14,993 nt of DNA, taken from NCBI GenBank assembly GCA_044425705.1, contig JAWXVD010000081.1, forward strand, positions 1-14,993. The letters are read 5' to 3'. Every line of letters begins with the position of its first letter. The stretch's first letter is position 1. The notes under the pieces were generated by a model. That model was not told the origin of the DNA and made no database searches. It saw only the letters and a program-made list of their open reading frames with translations. Shown piece by piece: positions 7,312 through 14,260 of this stretch. The stretch comes from JAWXVD01 sp044425705. Its GTDB lineage: Bacteria; Bacillota; Clostridia; Lachnospirales; Lachnospiraceae. The translations under genes and the position numbers were made by a program.

Positions 7312-7398
7312 TTCATCTGTGATAGCAATTTTTGATATTACCATATTCATTGCCTTAGTCCAGAAAAAGATAAATTTTAAGAATATTAAATCAGATAT

Positions 7399-8277
7399 TT
7401 ACAACATTTGTTCTACAATTTCACCATCCGTTATATCAGGATTCCTAGAAACTATATCTGCAATTTCTTCTACATAAGATAAGTCTACACCTAATAACTC
7501 AGCAATTTCTTCATTTCCTAATGATTTAGCTAACATTCTGCGAATTAATTTAATCTTTATCTCAGCTTTTGCATCTTCTCTCTCTAATCGGATATGTTCC
7601 TCTTCATCATATTCAAAAATTGTCATAGACTTTGCCTCCAACTGATTTTTTCGTAAAAACTCTGCTAATATATTATCATTGATACATTCTGTAATTGCTT
7701 GTTCAACTGCTTCTTCTATCGGTAAAGATTTTGCATAGGTTCTTACTTTATTTGTATAAATTGCATAATCGCCTAAGATTTTACAAGTATTTAATAAAGA
7801 CTTATTATTACCTGAATTAATATTGTATACATCTACGATTACTTCTAATTGTACTTTTTCAGTTTTTTCACGAAATGCATCGGATAACTTCCATTCTGTG
7901 TATTCTGGAAAGTCATCCACTCCATTATAGAAACATACAAATTTAGGTGTTGGTATTTTCACCAATTTTGTTCCATATAAATTTCTTTTTCCTGTAAGTT
8001 TAGAAAGTTGTGCTGATACATAAAATAAGGTACGCAATGGAATGTTAGGGTTTATTGTAGATTGATGTTCATACAGACATAAATAAGAATTAATAATAAA
8101 AGAAACATCATTCTTATATGAAACATAAATCGCATTTTCTAAAGTAGTAATCTCTAACAGCTCTACATCTTGATAATCTGAGTGATTCATTGCATTATAT
8201 AATGCTAATGCATTTTCTTTTTCTTTAAAAATCATACGAAAAACAGTGTCTTTGCTATTTCTTAATGTTTTTGTCAT
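7399..8277 (-). CDS. Rpn-family recombination-promoting nuclease (PD-(D/E)XK, 'putative transposase')
   Basis: This 292-residue protein opens with KDTVFRMIFKEKENALALYNAMN, then LEITTLENAIYVSYKNDVSF and YLCLYEHQSTINPNIPLR. This is the nuclease core of the Rpn/YhgA-like family, with the catalytic Asp in NDVSF and the Glu-x-Gln of YEHQS. The middle (KFVCFYNG, LEVIVDVYNIN) is also typical. The last ~60 residues form a charged helical linker and a small helix-turn-helix-like segment (GNEEIAELLGVDLSYVEEI). E. coli Rpn proteins are DNA endonucleases that increase RecA-independent recombination; Lachnospiraceae often carry many copies. AAGGAGG sits 7 nt before the ATG. It splits the sugar genes into two blocks and has no visible terminal repeats, so it is not an insertion sequence by structure. 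Confidence 0.88.
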   Translation of the reverse strand: MTKTLRNSKDTVFRMIFKEKENALALYNAMNHSDYQDVELLEITTLENAIYVSYKNDVSFIINSYLCLYEHQSTINPNIPLRTLFYVSAQLSKLTGKRNLYGTKLVKIPTPKFVCFYNGVDDFPEYTEWKLSDAFREKTEKVQLEVIVDVYNINSGNNKSLLNTCKILGDYAIYTNKVRTYAKSLPIEEAVEQAITECINDNILAEFLRKNQLEAKSMTIFEYDEEEHIRLEREDAKAEIKIKLIRRMLAKSLGNEEIAELLGVDLSYVEEIADIVSRNPDITDGEIVEQML

Positions 8278-8424
8278 GTCGTATCCTCCTTGACAAGTGA
8301 TTGCACAGAAGATACCTTTATATTCTAGTCCATCTTCTGCTTTAATTTGTAGTGTGAAAGCGAGAAGACTATTCTCTAAGTTCCTAGAAAAGGATAGAAT
8401 TTTTACTAGATTTGACTCTTGCTT
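8278..8424 (-). other. Upstream stretch in frame with the Rpn gene, no start codon
   Basis: Forty-nine codons immediately before the Rpn ATG are open in the same frame and read protein-like (for example LQIKAEDGLEYKGIFCAIT). They contain no ATG and do not resemble a usual Rpn N-terminus, and the strong ribosome site before 8277 lies inside them. It may be a decayed coding remnant or chance. The rest of the gap up to the GH43 terminator (8425-8511) shows nothing recognisable. Confidence 0.2.
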
Positions 8425-8511
8425 TTATAGCTTTCAGTTTATCAAAAAAAAGTAGAATTAACAAGTAAAATCCATCTATTTTTTATGCTAAATAATGATT
8501 TTCAATAAAAC

Positions 8512-8552
8512 AAAACGGTAATCTCCATTTTAAACTTTGGATTTTACCGTTT
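8512..8552 (-). terminator. Intrinsic terminator of the GH27-GH43 operon
   Basis: AAAACGGTAA (8512-8521) pairs with TACCGTTT (8545-8552) and the stem continues inward with TCC/GGA. On the minus strand the stem is followed by TTTTGTTTTATT. It lies 9 nt after the GH43 stop codon, where the operon should end. Confidence 0.7.
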
Positions 8553-8560
8553 CATTTTTA

Positions 8561-9409
8561 TTACAAATCTTTCTCACTAATCTCAATAAACTTTGGTGCC
8601 TCACGAGGCGTAATATTAGGTGAATGTAAGGTCAAATACAATTTTTCATCTAAACCTACGAACAGCATGCCATGACCACCGTCTTTTTCAAATAATAATT
8701 TCTCTCTAGTTTTCCAATTCCCTGTAATTTCTCCATTGTCAGATTCAGCAATGGCTTGTATGTATCCATCTTTTCCAAAGCTAGACCACATCATAATCAA
8801 AGTATCATCTTCCAAACGATGCAAAAAAGGTCCATCTGTTACATAATCACCTATTCCACCATTGCTTGGTGGGCAAATCCAATTTCCACCTTCGGTGGCA
8901 TAAAATAACGTTCTTGGCTCTCCCACTGGACTTTTCAAATCTTTTGATAATTCCACTGCACATATAGTTCCATCTTTTATTTGTACCCATTCATGGCAAA
9001 AAACCATATATGGTGTACCATTTTTCGAAATATAAAGTGTACCATCTAAGCACTCCCAATCTCTTGGCGTAATGGGTCCATCACTATGGATTTTAAATGG
9101 TCCTTTGGGTGAGTTAGCTTTCAATATTTGTGTTCCTCTACAAACACCATCTGCTTTAAAACTAGCAAACATATAATAACTGCCTTCATAGTGATGCACC
9201 TCTGGTGCCCAAAATTCCTTTGTTGCCCAAAAATCTTCATCAGGTTCAAACACATCAAACGGACCTTCCCAGTTTTCTAAATCATGCCCCATATAACAAT
9301 CAAATCCCACTTGATTGTTACCTGCTTTTCCTCTTGTTCCATATAAATAGTATGTTCCTTGATCTACTAACACAAATGGATCTCTTAGTCTCACTTCACT
9401 TGTTTTCAT
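8561..9409 (-). CDS. Glycoside hydrolase family 43 protein (arabinofuranosidase/xylosidase-type)
   Basis: This 282-residue protein is a five-bladed beta-propeller hydrolase. The catalytic residues are visible as Asp in RLRDPFVLVDQGTYYLYGT (residue 10), Asp in ECLDGTLYISKNG and Glu in VFCHEWVQ; WAPEVHHYEGSYYMF and LHSPNITPRE are further family marks. No signal peptide is seen, so it should act on imported oligosaccharides. The length is that of a single-domain GH43, without binding modules. The ATG follows GAGGAAAAG, 13 nt after the GH27 stop codon, so the two are co-transcribed. GH43 members release L-arabinofuranose or D-xylose, or cut arabinan or galactan; with araA, araB and araD nearby, arabinose release is the best guess, but the exact substrate cannot be read from the sequence. 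Confidence 0.88.
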   Translation of the reverse strand: MKTSEVRLRDPFVLVDQGTYYLYGTRGKAGNNQVGFDCYMGHDLENWEGPFDVFEPDEDFWATKEFWAPEVHHYEGSYYMFASFKADGVCRGTQILKANSPKGPFKIHSDGPITPRDWECLDGTLYISKNGTPYMVFCHEWVQIKDGTICAVELSKDLKSPVGEPRTLFYATEGGNWICPPSNGGIGDYVTDGPFLHRLEDDTLIMMWSSFGKDGYIQAIAESDNGEITGNWKTREKLLFEKDGGHGMLFVGLDEKLYLTLHSPNITPREAPKFIEISEKDL

Positions 9410-9422
9410 ACTTTTCCTCGCT

Positions 9423-10781
9423 TTACTCGTTCATAACATATTTTAATAATAAAACATCATTAGCTTCTAAGTTTACTACCACTTTTCCGTTTTCATTTAA
9501 TACCACTTCCGTTTCATTCCAAACATCTACTAACTGATAGGCTTTATTTTTCATAAGTCCTAATCGTTCTAGTGAAAACTCTGCTTGATTACAGTTATCA
9601 CTTCGATTAAATACTCCAATCCAACCATATCCCTCGTTATCAAGTTTACCCATAGTTCTAAATATATGCCATACCCCAGATTTACTAACAGGATGACCTA
9701 CTACTCCATTTTGATCACACTCTAACATTCCTTGATGCAATAATACGGAATTGGTATACTCATCATTTTCTGGCAAGTTTCCACCGATAAAGATAGGGGA
9801 ACCTATCATTGCCCTTTGGGTAATAAAGGTTCTCATCTGTGGTTTTGTAAATGCACACCAATGTTCTCCTGTCATATTTGCTTCATCTGCCATTTCCACA
9901 TCTACCGTTTTTCCAAAATTAAGCCTCATATGACCAAAGGGAATCATATCCAAATCAAAGAAAAACCATTCTGGTCGCTCTTTATCTTGTAAACTTCTCT
10001 GTACCCAAGCCTCAAAAGAAGTATCAATATGCTCTTGTTTGTCCCAAATGTCATGAGTAATACGCATCATGTTAGATTTTGCGTAAACTTCCAACGGTAT
10101 TTGCTTTTTCATATAATGATAACTGAATAATGACAGGCTAAGTGTCATCACACGATCTACTTTATCGATTGCTTGATATATCGCTTCCATTTCATCTGCA
10201 TTGGCTTCAATATCATCATATTTAATAAAATCTACACCCATTTCAGCCATTTGTTCCATCACAGAATCATAATATTCACTAGCACCTGGTTTTGTCATAT
10301 CAATCCCATAATTGATGGTTGACCATGGACATGCATCTTCTGGATCAAAATTTGCAATCATATCACATGTAATCCCATCGGTTCCTTTAATAGGGCATTT
10401 TCTTCTTACTGCTTCTTGTGGCACACCACGCATTAAATGCAATCCGAATTTAATCCCATGATCGAGGCATTTTTTTATAATGGCATCAAATCCATTTGGA
10501 AAATACTGTGGTGATGCAATGAATCTACCATATTCATCTAATTCCCATTCCACTTCACTTTTGTCTCTTGTAGTGACCATCAATCCATATTGATTAAACT
10601 GTGGATTTTTGTATTTTCGATACCACAAAATATCAATTACAAAATACTCATATCCTGCTGGTTTAAATTTTTCTATAAACACATCTAAATTTGCCATGGC
10701 ATGCGCTTCATTAATTGTGCCATCGAAAGCGTCATAACTGTTCCAACCAAGTGGTGGCTTTTTTAGTAATAAATCTCTCAT
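9423..10781 (-). CDS. Glycoside hydrolase family 27 enzyme (alpha-galactosidase or beta-L-arabinopyranosidase)
   Basis: The start was placed at the ATG at 10781 (452 residues); the in-frame ATG four codons upstream abuts AAAGGG and would leave no spacing. The GH27 (beta/alpha)8 barrel begins with PPLGWNSYDAF and YEYFVIDILWY. The nucleophile Asp is in FIKYDDIE, the likely acid/base in MRITHDIWDKQE, and GNLPENDEYTNSVL starts the end of the barrel. The last ~80 residues are the beta-sandwich domain (GYGWIGVFNRSDN, NDVLLLKYV). No signal peptide is visible. GH27 includes alpha-galactosidases and beta-L-arabinopyranosidases, whose sugars differ only at C5; the arabinose genes favour the second, though galactose-containing substrates remain possible. 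Repeat element A2 forms its leader. It is the intact relative of the gutted gene at 6699-7072. Confidence 0.85.
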   Translation of the reverse strand: MRDLLLKKPPLGWNSYDAFDGTINEAHAMANLDVFIEKFKPAGYEYFVIDILWYRKYKNPQFNQYGLMVTTRDKSEVEWELDEYGRFIASPQYFPNGFDAIIKKCLDHGIKFGLHLMRGVPQEAVRRKCPIKGTDGITCDMIANFDPEDACPWSTINYGIDMTKPGASEYYDSVMEQMAEMGVDFIKYDDIEANADEMEAIYQAIDKVDRVMTLSLSLFSYHYMKKQIPLEVYAKSNMMRITHDIWDKQEHIDTSFEAWVQRSLQDKERPEWFFFDLDMIPFGHMRLNFGKTVDVEMADEANMTGEHWCAFTKPQMRTFITQRAMIGSPIFIGGNLPENDEYTNSVLLHQGMLECDQNGVVGHPVSKSGVWHIFRTMGKLDNEGYGWIGVFNRSDNCNQAEFSLERLGLMKNKAYQLVDVWNETEVVLNENGKVVVNLEANDVLLLKYVMNE

Positions 10782-10804
10782 TTTAATAACCATCCCTTTC
10801 TCTC

Positions 10805-10865
10805 AGTCTGGCAACTTTGGACCGTAAGGTACAAATTGCCGTGTGAAAAATCTTATTTTTCACAC
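10805..10865 (-). repeat. Repeat element A2: two tandem hairpins before the GH27 gene
   Basis: It shares AGTCTGGCAACTTTGGACC (10805-10823) exactly with element A1 at 3448-3466, then AGGTACAAA. The first hairpin (10810-10840) pairs GGCAA/TTGCC, TTTG/CAAA and ACC/GGT. The second (10841-10865) is a perfect 11-bp stem, GTGTGAAAAAT, with a 3-nt loop. Compared with A1 the stem base differs on both sides together (GGG/CCC against TGT/ACA region), so pairing is kept. It lies 17 nt after the broken sulfatase gene and 24 nt before the GH27 start. Confidence 0.6.
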
Positions 10866-10882
10866 TAGTATCCTTTTTCTTT

Positions 10883-12147
10883 CTATTTACTAATCTTTTT
10901 TTTACGTCTGCTATGAATTTCTCCTAAACTGCCTAGTTCCACAACTCCCATATCCTCACTTTGATAATCCTGATACCAATATCCTCTTGGATGAAGCTTA
11001 GTTCGATATCGATTATGCGGTAATGGTAAAATATCACATGCTTGTAATGTTGCCCTCATTAAGTCTTGTAGCATTTCCATTTTCACGTCTTGATAATCTG
11101 AATGATTCCATAAATTGTTTAATTCAAATTTGTCTGTGGTAATATATCTATTAGGCTTACAAAATGCTCAGTATCTTTTCCTGTCGGAATAATCCCAGGA
11201 CCTTTCCATATCATGGGGATATGTATTAGCAACTCTGCTAAATCTCCACCTTTTCTCATCAAACCATATTCCCCCACAAAATCACCATGATCTGATAAGT
11301 AAATAACAATTGTATCATCTTCTATATTTCGTTGGCGTAGCCCATCAACAAGACGTTTAAACTGATCATCAATCAATCGTAACATTCCATAATAATTTGA
11401 TCTAGAACGAAGTATACGTTCTTCCACATCAGGACCATAAACATGCTCCCATATATCTCTCATTCGGTCAAATCTACAACCTTTATCAGCAAATTTTGCC
11501 TCTTTGGCACTGACACATTCTGGTAATTCGTCTACTGGAAACATATCGTAATATGGATAAGGTACTTGATATGGGTTATGTGGTTCTGCAAATGACACCC
11601 ATGTGAAAAAAGGTGTATCACTTGGCACACTATCAATAAACTCTAATGCTGACGTTACATTTTGATATGGGTGTTGCACTTCTACTCCACAAGGAGCTGG
11701 CTCATCACCTGCCACAAAACCTGTTGCATCTAAAAACTTTGCAAACTCTTTATATTCTTCAGATGTTTCCTCTGTGATTTTATTACTTAAATGGCCTGTT
11801 CCTGCACAAAAATCAAATTCACTTTCTTCAAGGTATGTATGGTTTTTACCGCACAATGCTGTCAAATAACCATTTTCTTTTAATATATCTAATAAATCCT
11901 TTGTATATAAAATATCTTCCACATTTTGATTGGTACGTACTTGATGGCTATGGGAATATCTACCAGTAAACATGCTTGTTCTAGCTGCCAAACAAATAGG
12001 GTTTGGAGTATATGCATTAGAAAAATCTATTCCACCTTTTGCCCATTCATCTAAAAATGGCATAGTATCTAAGTTACACCCACAACTTTTTCTAAGGTCT
12101 GCTCTCTGTTGATCTGTCATTACTATGATAATATTTGGCTTCTTCAT
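10883..12147 (-). pseudogene. Cys-type sulfatase gene broken by an internal deletion and frameshift
   Basis: The first 342 codons encode the N-terminal part of an S1-type sulfatase: NIIIVMTDQQRADL with metal-binding Asp, the formylglycine site CLAAR at Cys52 (the C-x-A/P-x-R form recognised by anaerobic sulfatase-maturating enzymes), HNPYQVPYPYYDMFP, and YLSDHGDFVGEYGLMRKGG with the metal-binding Asp-His. The frame stops at 11119, just after FVSLIDILP. In a shifted frame the following bases read DKFELNNLWNHSDYQDV and run to a stop at 10883, which is a typical sulfatase C-terminus. The part between (QG-S-L, substrate loops, DP-E) is missing, perhaps 60-120 residues. The ATG lies 11 nt after the aldo/keto reductase stop. 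The active site survives but the fold is incomplete, so loss of function is likely. Confidence 0.75.
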
Positions 12148-12158
12148 TTATCCTACCT

Positions 12159-13139
12159 CTACCAATTCCCATGTACCGATTCTCGAATATATCGATTATA
12201 AATATCCCCAACTCTTTGCATTTGTTCTACTGTAAGTGGTGCCATCTGTGCTGCACGAATATTGGATAATACTTGATTTGCATTACTTGCTCCTGGAATC
12301 ACTGTTGTTACTGCATCATGCATCAAAATCCATCTTAAAGCATAAGGAATCAAATCGTTTGTTCCAAATAACTCTTGTAATTTTTCTACTGCTTGTAATC
12401 CTAATTGGTAGTCTACACCGGAAAATGTTTCGCCTTTATCAAATGCTTCACCATTACGATTGAAGGTTCTATGATCTTGTTCTCCAAAGACAGTGTCTTT
12501 ACTATAACGGCCAGTTAATAATCCACTTGCTAATGGTACTCTTGCTAATACTGCTACATTTTTTTCTTTTGTTTTTACAAATAATTCTTCTGTAGGTTTT
12601 AAACGAAACATATTAAAAATTACTTCCATGGCTGAAATATCATAATCCATGGCTTTTAATCCTTCTTCTACTTTCTCAATGCTGACACCATAACTTGCAA
12701 TTTTACCACTCTTTTTGATACGATCTAATCCTGCAAATAATTCATCTTTCTGATAAACACTGGTAGGTGGACAATGTAATAATATGGTATCAATTTGTTC
12801 AATATCCATTCTTTTTAAGCTATTGTCAATAAATTGTTCCATGGCTTCTGCTGTATAGCCCTCTGCCACATGTGGTTGTAATCTTCTACCGCATTTTGTA
12901 ACGATATACATTTTCTCTCTTTTGCCTTTTAAAAATTTACCAATTTCTATTTCGCTATTTCCGCCGTTGTATCCATCTGCTGTATCGATTAAATTAATAC
13001 CATTTTCATATGCAGTCCGTAAGATTTTTTGTGCCTCTACTTCATTAAATGGATCTCCCCATTTCGTTCCCAACTGCCATGTACCTAATCCTATTTGTGT
13101 CACTTCTTTTCCTGTGTTTCCAAATTTTACTTGTTTCAT
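12159..13139 (-). CDS. Aldo/keto reductase
   Basis: This NAD(P)H-dependent oxidoreductase has 326 residues from the ATG at 13139 (MKQVKFGNTGKEVTQIGLGTW); a GTG five codons upstream is possible, but GTGAGGG serves better as ribosome site. The catalytic tetrad is complete: Asp and Tyr in NLIDTADGYNGG (52 and 57), Lys in IVTKCGRR (82) and His in ILLHCPP (122). NADP-binding segments are near VIPGASNANQVLSNI. It is the first gene of the sugar-degradation run and lies 11 nt before the sulfatase. Members of this branch reduce or oxidise sugars and small aldehydes; the context hints at a sugar substrate, but none can be named. Confidence 0.9.
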   Translation of the reverse strand: MKQVKFGNTGKEVTQIGLGTWQLGTKWGDPFNEVEAQKILRTAYENGINLIDTADGYNGGNSEIEIGKFLKGKREKMYIVTKCGRRLQPHVAEGYTAEAMEQFIDNSLKRMDIEQIDTILLHCPPTSVYQKDELFAGLDRIKKSGKIASYGVSIEKVEEGLKAMDYDISAMEVIFNMFRLKPTEELFVKTKEKNVAVLARVPLASGLLTGRYSKDTVFGEQDHRTFNRNGEAFDKGETFSGVDYQLGLQAVEKLQELFGTNDLIPYALRWILMHDAVTTVIPGASNANQVLSNIRAAQMAPLTVEQMQRVGDIYNRYIRESVHGNW

Positions 13140-13222
13140 GTCAATAACCCTCACTTTCTCTCAGTCTACTATTTTTTCAATTTAATTCTATTAAAATATT
13201 GTCTCATTTTAGATAGTTCTTT

Positions 13223-13251
13223 TATATAAATATACTCTCAAAATCCTTCAA
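13223..13251 (-). promoter_or_regulatory. Candidate sigma-A promoter for the aldo/keto reductase-sulfatase-GH27-GH43 run
   Basis: On the minus strand TTGAAG (13251-13246) is followed after 17 nt by TATATA (13228-13223), about 84 nt before the aldo/keto reductase ATG. The region is very AT-rich, so a chance match is possible. The start-proximal leader AGACTGAGAGAAAG resembles that of the GH27 gene. Confidence 0.4.
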
Positions 13252-13272
13252 TCTATAACTTCACATGAATAT

Positions 13273-13330
13273 ATAGTATAAAAACAGATAAAAAATATAA
13301 GTCTATATCTTTTATCTGTTTTTATACTAT
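13273..13330. promoter_or_regulatory. Long inverted repeat (P3) with perfect 21-bp arms
   Basis: Arms at 13273-13293 and 13310-13330 (ATAGTATAAAAACAGATAAAA and its complement) match perfectly around a 16-nt centre that itself pairs ATATA/TATAT. It lies between the permease gene and the promoter at 13223-13251. It could be a regulator site, a stem that ends the transporter transcript, or a remnant of a small mobile repeat. No U-run follows on either strand, which argues against a simple terminator. Confidence 0.5.
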
Positions 13331-13374
13331 GAAATATGAATTATTTGTATGTAAACTTATATTTAAGTCCAGCA

Positions 13375-13433
13375 ATTCCACTTGCTCGTAAGAGTGAAAT
13401 CACAGACACTGCGGTTGAAAATTTTTTTCAACC
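13375..13433 (-). terminator. Tandem hairpins after the permease gene (element B2)
   Basis: ATTCCACT (13375-13382) pairs with AGTGAAAT (13393-13400, including one G-U), then the linker CACAGACACTGC, then a 9-bp hairpin GGTTGAAAA ... TTTTCAACC at 13413-13433. The linker and second stem match element B1 at 1301-1336. The second hairpin lies 8 nt after the permease stop codon, so a terminator or transcript-end stabiliser of the transport genes is likely. Confidence 0.5.
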
Positions 13434-13441
13434 TTAATTTC

Positions 13442-14260
13442 TTATCCTTTTAGTCCTGATTGTGCAATACCTTCAATAAATTGTTTCTGACAAATTGCAT
13501 ATAAAATTAACATCGGTATAAACGCCATGGTAGAACCAGCCATTAAGATTCCTTCATTAGTAATATGGATACTCTTTAATACAGATAATCCTGATGAAAT
13601 TGGCATTTTATTTAAATCCATATTAACAATCAATGGCCACATCAAATCTTTCCACGAGAATAATGCTGTAAACACTGCCAAAGACACCAAGCCTGGTTTT
13701 ACCAACGGAATCAAGATGCGTGTATAAATTTGTCCCTTATTACATCCATCTAAAGTTGCTGCCTCCTCTAGCTCCACAGGCAAGGACATAAACGATTGCC
13801 GTAATAAGAATGTACCGAAAGCACTAACTAAGCCTGGGAATATCAAGGCAAAAATACTATTTAACATACCAATTGCCGCCAACATTTGGTACTGTGGAAT
13901 CAAGAAAATTTGTGCTGGTACCATCATTTGAAAAATAACAATGGTAAACAAGAAATTTTTAAATGGAAAATTTAATCTAGCAAATCCATAAGCTGCCATA
14001 CTACTAAATAATAAGGCGCAAAATACTCTTCCCCCAATCATAAGGAGCGTATTCCAGTACATTTTAGGAAATGGTACTGTAGCAAGTGCTTCCTTATAAT
14101 TATTAAAATTCCAATTAGATGGTAAGTATTGAATCGGAATAGAATTTAATTCACTTACTGATTTAAAAGAGCAAAGTATCATCCATACAAATGGAAAGAC
14201 CATAACAATGACGCCAATCCACAATACAATATACATTCTGATTTTTTTGAATTTACTCAT
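13442..14260 (-). CDS. Sugar ABC transporter permease, CUT1 family (MalG/LacG/AraQ-like)
   Basis: The start at the ATG at 14260 gives 272 residues; this ATG overlaps the upstream permease stop codon (ATGAGTAA), implying translational coupling. Six hydrophobic segments are visible, the first at MYIVLWIGVIVMVFPFVWMILCSF. The EAA loop that contacts the ATPase reads LEEAATLDGCNKGQIYTRIL, followed by PLVKPG. It forms the membrane channel with the upstream permease; the binding protein should be encoded outside the window, and the ATPase may be a shared one. CUT1 systems carry oligosaccharides, here probably arabinose- or galactose-containing ones. The length and motifs are normal. Confidence 0.9.
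   Translation of the reverse strand: MSKFKKIRMYIVLWIGVIVMVFPFVWMILCSFKSVSELNSIPIQYLPSNWNFNNYKEALATVPFPKMYWNTLLMIGGRVFCALLFSSMAAYGFARLNFPFKNFLFTIVIFQMMVPAQIFLIPQYQMLAAIGMLNSIFALIFPGLVSAFGTFLLRQSFMSLPVELEEAATLDGCNKGQIYTRILIPLVKPGLVSLAVFTALFSWKDLMWPLIVNMDLNKMPISSGLSVLKSIHITNEGILMAGSTMAFIPMLILYAICQKQFIEGIAQSGLKG

Noticed and set aside
7399..8277. Rpn gene as part of an insertion sequence
   Set aside because: No terminal inverted repeats or target duplications are seen at its flanks; Rpn proteins are nucleases often labelled transposase.
10883..11086. Separate small gene of 67 codons
   Set aside because: It begins at a GTG without a good ribosome site and its frame continues upstream into ELNNLW..., a sulfatase C-terminus, so it is the tail of the broken sulfatase gene.
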